From NCBI RefSeq assembly GCF_934295145.1, contig NZ_CAKRAS010000038.1, positions 1 through 28,205 of the forward strand: DNA of 28,205 nt, in the 5' to 3' direction. The notes under the pieces were generated by a model, which saw only the letters and a program-made list of their open reading frames with translations, ran no database searches and was not told the origin of the DNA. The stretch comes from an uncultured Eubacterium sp. (GTDB lineage Bacteria; Bacillota; Clostridia; Lachnospirales; Lachnospiraceae). Positions 23,265 to 28,205 of the stretch are shown piece by piece. Position 1 is the stretch's first letter; each line of letters opens with the position of its first letter. The position numbers were made by a program, and so were the translations under genes.

Positions 23265-24368
23265 ATGAAAAAAGGTTTTGTGGTGACACTGGCATTTACG
23301 ATGTGTCTGTCACTTATTGGATGCGGGGAAAAAGGAACATATGATACGGGATCTGTTGATGAGGTGAAGCAGAATGCGGATGAGATCACGATATTTGTAC
23401 TTGAAAAAAATAGTGCATTAAAACAGATTGCATCTGCATATGAAATGAAAAATGAAGGGGTAAAAATCACTTTTGATGATGGAAAAAATCAAAATTCTGA
23501 CTTGACACAGACGGAAATATTAAAAAATCTGAATACTTCCATGCTGAATGGGGATGGACCGGATCTGATCTGTTTTGATGGGTTCAGTTCGGATGGATAT
23601 GAGGATATGCTTGTAGATTTAAGTGGTATTGTACAAGCACACAAAGAGGACTGTTATGAGAATATTCTGGGCGCATATGAAAAAAATGATACCATCCTGC
23701 AGATTCCATTACGTTTTTCACTGACGGGTACATATACAAAGTCAGATTTGGCAGTCGACCAGAATGGCACAACTGCAGGGGAGATGCTAAAAGCTTCGGT
23801 ATCAGTTTCAGAACTGGGAACTTTATTGGAAGAAAATGATCTGAAACTGCCGGCAGGATCAAATACGGCAATGATCACGTTATGGTGTCGGGTTTATGCC
23901 GAAAAAATAAACAGTGGAGATATGGATGAAAAGTCAATAGAGGAATTTTATGAGTTCCTGGATGAAATCGTGAAAAAATGCGGTTCTAAAAATTTGAGTG
24001 CCGCCATGGATTTCCTGAATTATGCGTGTACGGATGAGGCACAGGAAAACAGTGACAGTTTTTCCTGGTCTGTTAACCGTAATGTTATGGAAGAAAATAT
24101 CAGTAATCCCAAGATCAGCACGACAATGTATACAGACAGCAGCGGGAAAGACCTTGGTGGAGATATGATCACTCCGACGGAGGCACAGGTAAAAAGTGTA
24201 ACGGATCTTATTGAAGAAGTAAATACACCGATCTGCAATTATGAATTGTTTGTTGATTTTATATTGGAGCCGTATCAGGATTATCTGCTTGGGAAAATGA
24301 CCCGAACGGAAGCAGTGGCAGCGGCCGGACAAAAGATCAGTATTTATCGGATGGAGAATGGACAATGA
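23265..24368 (+). CDS. ABC sugar-type solute-binding lipoprotein, probably internally shortened
   Basis: A 367-residue lipoprotein: signal peptide MKKGFVVTLAFTMCLSLIGC (lipobox LIGC, Cys20), then a family-1 extracellular solute-binding fold (DEITIFVLEKNSALKQIA; NGDGPDLICFDG; a hinge-like ILQIPLRFSLTGTYTK). ATG 23265 has GGAGGG 8 bases upstream; the frame's earlier start at 23232 lies in hairpin 4. Relatives are usually 420-550 residues. Around residue 225 the sequence passes abruptly from a helical lobe (FYEFLDEIVKKC) into the C-terminal AAMDFLNYACTDEAQ helix, so a central part of the second lobe seems missing. It overlaps the next gene by ATGA, as expected for a binding protein followed by its permease. 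Binding ability is doubtful. Confidence 0.75.
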   Translation: MKKGFVVTLAFTMCLSLIGCGEKGTYDTGSVDEVKQNADEITIFVLEKNSALKQIASAYEMKNEGVKITFDDGKNQNSDLTQTEILKNLNTSMLNGDGPDLICFDGFSSDGYEDMLVDLSGIVQAHKEDCYENILGAYEKNDTILQIPLRFSLTGTYTKSDLAVDQNGTTAGEMLKASVSVSELGTLLEENDLKLPAGSNTAMITLWCRVYAEKINSGDMDEKSIEEFYEFLDEIVKKCGSKNLSAAMDFLNYACTDEAQENSDSFSWSVNRNVMEENISNPKISTTMYTDSSGKDLGGDMITPTEAQVKSVTDLIEEVNTPICNYELFVDFILEPYQDYLLGKMTRTEAVAAAGQKISIYRMENGQ

Positions 24369-25738
24369 AAAAGAGGGCATGGCGCTTTTTGTGGATCAGT
24401 CTGGCTGGAATCCTGATCTTTTATCTGTGGGCATTTCTCATACTTTTTCGAAAATCTTTTTTCTCATCAGCTACGGGAACATGGATGGGAATGAAAAATT
24501 ATCGGGATGTGTTGGGGAATCAGGCATTTTGGATGGCAATGAAGAATACATGCTTCTTTCTGGTGGTCAGCATTCTGGTTTTGCTTCTGCTGTCCCTTTT
24601 TGTGGCGCGTATACTCCTGAAAAACAGTATCGTGAACAGGATCGTCAAGAAAGGGCTGTTGATCCCGTTTGCAGTTCCTGCTGGTGCAGTGGTCTTTTTA
24701 TGGAATCTGTTTTTTGATGTTCATGGTATTTTAAATGGCATCTGCTCAAAAATCGGTGGTGCGCCCATGCACTGGATGGAATGTAAATATGCGATGTACA
24801 TTCTTGTGCTGGTGTATGTATGGAAAAATCTTGGATATTACGTCATCCTCTGGACAGTGGCATTGAACCAAATCTCAGAATCTGCCACAGAGGCGGCAAA
24901 AGTGGATGGGGCAGGTACGGTCAATGCCCGTAAAGGGGCAGCGGACGCGACGGCAGAAGAGATTGCGGAGGCGCAAAAGGCATACGAAGATGCTGTAAGT
25001 GAAATGGAAGTGGCTGTATCGGATGCCAGGTCACAGGTAGAAAGTGCATCGATACGGTCTGCCAGCTCCACGACTGCGGAACAGTTGAAAATTACAAGGA
25101 TGCAGACAGAAGAAAAAAAGAAATCCCTTGAGGGAATGCTTGGGCAGGACGGAAAAAAATGTGCGGAATGCAGCGGGTATATAAAGGAAGTAAATATAAG
25201 TGTCGGCAATGATACAACGGGAGATGCAGATGTTATTGTGACAAGAATGGATGGCGGAATGAGTGTAGAGGTTACAATATCAGATACTGAAAAGCAGTAT
25301 CTATCGGCGGGGGAACAGGTGCAGGTATATAAAGAGCAGGATGCGGAAACGGCAGGTGACTGTGAAGTCCTGTCGGTTGAAAAGAATGCAGATACCGGAG
25401 CGTGGAATGTTCTGGTAGATGTGTCCGGGCTGGATGTGAAGATCGGTGATAATGTTGGTGTACAGATATTAAATGAATCAGAGTATTATCCGTTTTTGAT
25501 CCCGCGGGAAGCACTGCATTACAAAAGCGGTGGAAAATATTTCGTGTATATTGCGGAAGAAACAGAGACGGTCATGGGGACGGAAACACGTGCAGCAGCT
25601 CAGGAAGTGGAAGTATTAGATATGGATGATGTGAATGTGGCCATAGAGCGTATTTCACTTCAGACTCCTGTAATCATAGATTCGGACAGACAAATATCTG
25701 AAGACAGGAGGGTTAACTGTGAAAAAAACGAAACATAA
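24365..25738 (+). CDS. Chimera: MalF-like sugar permease N-half fused to efflux adaptor C-half
   Basis: A 457-residue frame made of two unrelated families. Residues 1 to about 182 are the front of a binding-protein-dependent sugar permease: several membrane helices (WISLAGILIFYLWAFLILF; FFLVVSILVLLLLSLFVARIL), ending in the EAA loop start SATEAAKVDGAG. There the permease stops, before its last helices. From TVNARKGAADATAEEIAEAQ onward the protein is the back half of a HlyD/RND-type periplasmic adaptor: coiled-coil arm (about 190-265), then beta-barrel and membrane-proximal segments (CSGYIKEVNISVGND; GDNVGVQI; PREALHYKSGGKYFVYI), lacking the adaptor's own N-terminal anchor and first lipoyl half. 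The join near 24910 is in frame, consistent with one large deletion between two operons. Ribosome and gene spacing are normal. It could still be made, but transport function is unlikely. Confidence 0.8.
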   Translation: MKKRAWRFLWISLAGILIFYLWAFLILFRKSFFSSATGTWMGMKNYRDVLGNQAFWMAMKNTCFFLVVSILVLLLLSLFVARILLKNSIVNRIVKKGLLIPFAVPAGAVVFLWNLFFDVHGILNGICSKIGGAPMHWMECKYAMYILVLVYVWKNLGYYVILWTVALNQISESATEAAKVDGAGTVNARKGAADATAEEIAEAQKAYEDAVSEMEVAVSDARSQVESASIRSASSTTAEQLKITRMQTEEKKKSLEGMLGQDGKKCAECSGYIKEVNISVGNDTTGDADVIVTRMDGGMSVEVTISDTEKQYLSAGEQVQVYKEQDAETAGDCEVLSVEKNADTGAWNVLVDVSGLDVKIGDNVGVQILNESEYYPFLIPREALHYKSGGKYFVYIAEETETVMGTETRAAAQEVEVLDMDDVNVAIERISLQTPVIIDSDRQISEDRRVNCEKNET

Positions 25739-26813
25739 GCTGAATTCTGCTTTTGGGAGTGTTATAATGCTTCTATTCCTGTCATTGTGCTGCATGGTCA
25801 TTGTGTCGGAGTTAAAGGTATTTTATGCTCCGGATGAAACGATCCAGATCCGGCTTCAGGAAATGGAAGCGGCAGGGCAGGCATATGATTTCGTGGAAAA
25901 GGGAGAAAATCAGATTTCCGGGCAGCATTTTGTATGGTGGTGTCAGGATGTGATGCAGACAGTACGCGCAAAGGAAGTGGAAACAGAATTATCGGATGTG
26001 GACGTCCTTGAACTATGTGGAAATTCAGGGATTTTATTTGATAGTGCTGTATGGCTGGATTACCGGGACAGCACAAAATGTCTGGTCAGCGACGGACTGG
26101 CTTATGAGCTTTTTGGGACAACAGATGTTGCCGGACTGACCGTAATGTGGCAGGAACGGGAATATCAGGTCATTGGGAATATAGAGACCGGGAAAAAGGT
26201 AATGGTCTGTGAAACAGCAGCGGACAGTGAAGCAGAATTCGGTTTTGTCACGATTGAAAATACGGAAGGAAAAAGTGTCGGCTACCTTACGGAACAGTTT
26301 ACCGCGTTGTGGGGGAATGGTGTGCTGATTGACTGGCAGTTTATGATCTTTCTGTTAAAGGCATTTGTTTTTGGAGTTCAGGTTGTGATCTTACTGATGT
26401 TGGGCAGACGGATTTATAATATTTCATTAAGGTACTGTAGGCGGGGATCGAAGCAATTATTTAAAGATGGCTGGAAGAAATGGATATCTGTGCTATGGAA
26501 ACAAATCAGAAAGAATGGTATGGTTTTTACAGTATTGGTAATTGCTTTTGCAATCATAGTTATTGTGCTGGTAAAGAGTTTTTATCTGCCGGCTGATTAT
26601 ATTTCAGGGATTGCAGACCGCCAATTCTGGGTGGAACTGATCCGGGAAAAACGTGATGCATTTTATTTTTTTATTATTTGTCCGAAAACCTTTTGGGAGT
26701 TTGAAAAGATAAGAAGTGCATTTGTACTTTTGATATTTCCTGTAATAGAGCTAATATTGTGTAATTTGAAGATGTTTTATCCACATGGGGAGGAATGTGA
26801 ATGGAAGAGATAG
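25719..26813 (+). CDS. MacB/FtsX-like ABC permease membrane protein
   Basis: A 364-residue protein with one N-terminal helix (about 13-33), a large extracellular domain (about 35-205) and three C-terminal helices (about 207-229, 267-289, 334-352), the topology of MacB/FtsX permeases. In the outer domain LAYELFGTTDVAGLTVMWQEREYQVIG resembles the MacB periplasmic core pattern. The start is GTG 25719 with AGGAGG 6 bases upstream; it overlaps the adaptor-like chimera by 20 bp, and adaptor plus MacB-type permease is a common pair. The usual ATPase gene is absent here, perhaps lost in the deletion that made the chimera. Sequence match to MacB is weak, so the family call is moderate. Confidence 0.6.
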   Translation: MKKTKHKLNSAFGSVIMLLFLSLCCMVIVSELKVFYAPDETIQIRLQEMEAAGQAYDFVEKGENQISGQHFVWWCQDVMQTVRAKEVETELSDVDVLELCGNSGILFDSAVWLDYRDSTKCLVSDGLAYELFGTTDVAGLTVMWQEREYQVIGNIETGKKVMVCETAADSEAEFGFVTIENTEGKSVGYLTEQFTALWGNGVLIDWQFMIFLLKAFVFGVQVVILLMLGRRIYNISLRYCRRGSKQLFKDGWKKWISVLWKQIRKNGMVFTVLVIAFAIIVIVLVKSFYLPADYISGIADRQFWVELIREKRDAFYFFIICPKTFWEFEKIRSAFVLLIFPVIELILCNLKMFYPHGEECEWKR

Positions 26814-27280
26814 AAAACTTATCCAGGTATTATAAAATCATGTTCGGATATGTGTTTTCGCTTTGTGGAAATAAAGAACTGACAGAAGATATTGTTCAGG
26901 ATACTTTTGTCCAGGCGATTCTGCATGAAAAATCATTCCGGGGTGACTGCAAGGTGGAAACCTGGCTCTGTCAGATTGCGAAAAATCTGTACTATTCGCA
27001 TCTGAGAAAGAAGAACAGGCAGGAACCGTCGGAACAGGGATATACGGAAAATGATTTTGTACATAAACTCGAGGAAAAAGATACTGCAAAAAATGTGTTG
27101 AAGGTTCTGCATGAATTGCCGGAACCATATAGGGAAGTATTTTATCTGCATGTGTTTGGAGAGATTGCACTGGTGGAAATTGCTGAATTGTTTGGTAAAT
27201 CGCCGAGTTGGGCAGGTGTTACTTATTACCGGGCAAAGCAGAAAATCAGTGACAGATTGAAGGAGGATGGATATGAATAG
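26801..27280 (+). CDS. ECF-type RNA polymerase sigma factor (second)
   Basis: A 159-residue sigma-70 family protein: region 2 in about residues 8-70 (LTEDIVQDTFVQAI; VETWLCQIAKNLYYSHLRK) and region 4 in about 102-153 (ELPEPYREVFYLHVFGEIALVEIAELFGKSPSWAGVTYYRAKQKI). ATG 26801 has GGGGAGGAA upstream and overlaps the MacB-like gene by 13 bp, so it is read as part of that operon. It is followed with an 8-bp overlap by a zinc-finger anti-sigma gene. It differs clearly from the sigma factor at 21188. Likely regulon unknown; control of the upstream membrane genes is possible. Confidence 0.93.
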   Translation: MEEIENLSRYYKIMFGYVFSLCGNKELTEDIVQDTFVQAILHEKSFRGDCKVETWLCQIAKNLYYSHLRKKNRQEPSEQGYTENDFVHKLEEKDTAKNVLKVLHELPEPYREVFYLHVFGEIALVEIAELFGKSPSWAGVTYYRAKQKISDRLKEDGYE

Positions 27281-27848
27281 GATGAGCTGTAATGTAATAC
27301 AGGATTTGATGCCGCTTTATATTGAACATATGTGCAGCGCGGAGAGCCGGGAACTGGTTGAGACGCATATCGCGGAGTGTGAAAAATGCAGAAAGCTTTT
27401 TTATGATTATACGGATGATACGATTGTGAAGGAAGTGCGTCAGCCGGAGAAGGAAGAACAGGCCTTTCAACAGATTTTGCACAAAGTCGAGAATAAAATA
27501 ATGAAACGTGTCACTGTAATCGCGGCGGTAGTTATTTCTTTTGTAATCGCGATAGGGATTATAAGTTTTGCACCTTTGTTTCATGCTAGTTATGAAGATG
27601 CTGGATTGAACGTTATCGTTTCTGAAATAAATGATGCGGTTTACATTGATACGTCGATGGTTCGATTGAAATGTGATGTAGATGAAAATACTATTTTTTT
27701 GAACGGTAAATATAGTTTTGCAGAAAAACAGTCTAATAAAAAAAGTGGACAGACTTATCGATATTCGGAATCCTTGAAAAATGGGAAAATTAATAAAGTG
27801 ATTTTTCGTAATCCAGATGGGAGTGAAACCGTTTTATGGGAACGATAA
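27273..27848 (+). CDS. Zinc-finger (zf-HC2) anti-sigma factor
   Basis: A 191-residue protein. Residues 1-45 contain the anti-sigma zinc-binding pattern HIAECEKC (HxxxCxxC) with an earlier Cys (MSCNVIQDLMPLYIEHMCS). A membrane helix lies at about 76-98 (VTVIAAVVISFVIAIGIISF), then about 90 residues outside. It should hold the ECF factor at 26801 inactive and release it on an envelope signal. ATG 27273 is chosen over 27267 because AGGAGG ends directly at 27266, leaving no spacing for the earlier ATG. The outer domain is short (ends at ETVLWER) compared with many relatives, so a C-terminal truncation is possible since the following DNA is scrambled. Confidence 0.85.
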   Translation: MNRMSCNVIQDLMPLYIEHMCSAESRELVETHIAECEKCRKLFYDYTDDTIVKEVRQPEKEEQAFQQILHKVENKIMKRVTVIAAVVISFVIAIGIISFAPLFHASYEDAGLNVIVSEINDAVYIDTSMVRLKCDVDENTIFLNGKYSFAEKQSNKKSGQTYRYSESLKNGKINKVIFRNPDGSETVLWER

Positions 27849-28023
27849 GGTGTTTGATAACAAGACTATATACAAATATTGCTATGTAGTCAACGGATAT
27901 CCCATTTGTGTTAGCAGGAGAAATACAACGATTCACAGGTATCTGACAGTAGGGAGGGGAACAAGCCTGTTAGGGAATGTTCCGGCGGGCTTTCAAAAAT
28001 CCTTCGGTAGTTTCCGCATTTTC

Positions 28024-28095
28024 ATTTCTTTGGATGGATTGGAAATTTCAATCAACACAAATTTCTTGATGCTCTGGATACGGATTTTTAGTGGA
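28024..28095 (-). pseudogene. 72-bp fragment copied from kinase gene 1
   Basis: 28024-28095 matches 10643-10714, inside kinase 1, at 70 of 72 positions; the differences are A/G at 10686 and A/G at 10710. The matching part of kinase 2 (about 14105-14175) is far less similar. On the minus strand it encodes the piece of the ATPase domain around KIRIQSIKKFVLIEISNPSKEI. Flanks are unrelated to kinase 1, so it is a scrap of kinase 1 or of a near-identical lost paralogue. Confidence 0.8.
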
Positions 28096-28097
28096 AT

Positions 28098-28125
28098 ATT
28101 GCAGAGGGCGTTTGCCCTCTGCAAT
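28098..28125 (+). terminator. Strong hairpin, possible terminator
   Basis: ATTGCAGAGGGC (28098-28109) pairs perfectly with GCCCTCTGCAAT (28114-28125) around GTTT. Only a short T stretch follows (TTGG), so termination is likely but imperfect. Its left arm repeats that of the terminator at 21037. Confidence 0.5.
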
Positions 28126-28180
28126 TTGGAGACTATGAAGAAAAGTCTGTAAATAAGATTCTTCTATGATAATACAAGGC

Positions 28181-28205
28181 GAAAAGTTCATCTATTGAGC
28201 TTTTC
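28181..28205. other. Hairpin at window edge
   Basis: GAAAAGTTCA (28181-28190) can pair with TGAGCTTTTC (28196-28205), one wobble, loop TCTAT. It may be a terminator whose T-run lies beyond the window. Confidence 0.35.

Larger units (their letters stand above)
27849..28205. other. Gene-free tail with kinase fragment and hairpins
   Basis: 357 bp to the window end without a credible gene. It contains an inverted repeat GGAACA-AG-CCT-GTT-AGG-GAA-TGTTCC (27959-27984), a 72-bp copy of part of kinase 1 (28024-28095), a 12-bp perfect hairpin (28098-28125), and a terminator-like hairpin at the very end (28181-28205, GAAAAG with CTTTTC and inner TCA/TGA). A 111-codon frame through it is an artefact of the kinase fragment. 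Confidence 0.6.

Noticed and set aside
22970..23470. Minus-strand 166-codon frame
   Set aside because: It crosses the hairpin cluster and runs antisense to the lipoprotein signal peptide; no ribosome site and no family resemblance.
27817..28152. Plus-strand 111-codon frame after the anti-sigma gene
   Set aside because: Its second half is the reverse of the kinase 1 fragment and its first half overlaps the anti-sigma gene out of frame; no ribosome site.

Overview
The window looks like chromosomal DNA of a gut-type low/medium-GC Firmicute, most likely a Lachnospiraceae (Clostridia). The basis is strong AGGAGG ribosome sites, some TTG/GTG starts, tight overlapping operons, many Gram-positive lipoproteins (lipobox Cys), a GPH-type sugar symporter, and GHKL/LytTR two-component systems. 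This is an inference from gene style; no rRNA or marker gene is present. No tRNA, rRNA, CRISPR array or intact transposase was seen.

Region 1 (1-8609), beta-galactoside use. An AraC-family regulator (minus strand) is divergent from lacZ (GH2) and a GPH cation:glycoside symporter. A second transcription unit follows: AraC-type regulator, methylglyoxal synthase mgsA (overlapping the regulator by 59 bp) and a MATE exporter. Together they suggest uptake and hydrolysis of a beta-galactoside, with a methylglyoxal bypass for triose-phosphate overflow.

Region 2 (8610-10365), decay and a housekeeping gene. A 46-codon remnant of a lipoprotein and an internal fragment of a sugar nucleotidyltransferase, cut at both ends, precede an intact YaiI/YqxD-family gene with its own promoter and terminator.

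Region 3 (10459-21064), the most distinctive part. Two paralogous AgrA/AgrC-like modules (LytTR response regulator plus multi-TM GHKL kinase, joined by ATGA overlaps) each sit divergently from a target unit: an Asp-box lipoprotein (module 1), and a six-gene ABC export operon with a duplicated permease and a lipoprotein (module 2). Both divergent gaps hold the same symmetric operator: two direct-repeat pairs built on GGAC, pointing outward, spaced 21 bp (module 1) or 22 bp (module 2), each followed 32-33 bp later by a -10-like hexamer. No AgrB/AgrD-like peptide genes are visible, so the signal is unknown; the layout fits sensing and export of a peptide or antibiotic-like compound.

Region 4 (21188-22934) is an ECF sigma factor with a membrane-anchored probable anti-sigma factor and a good terminator.

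Region 5 (22935-28205) is rearranged. A cluster of four strong hairpins (possibly an IS200/IS605-type end or a structured leader) precedes a solute-binding lipoprotein, a chimeric ORF (front half of a MalF-like sugar permease joined in frame to the back half of an efflux adaptor), a MacB/FtsX-like membrane protein, a second ECF sigma factor and a zinc-finger anti-sigma factor. The last 360 bases contain a 72-bp near-identical copy of a piece of kinase 1 and strong hairpins. Gene scraps, a fusion and duplications point to a recombination-prone locus.
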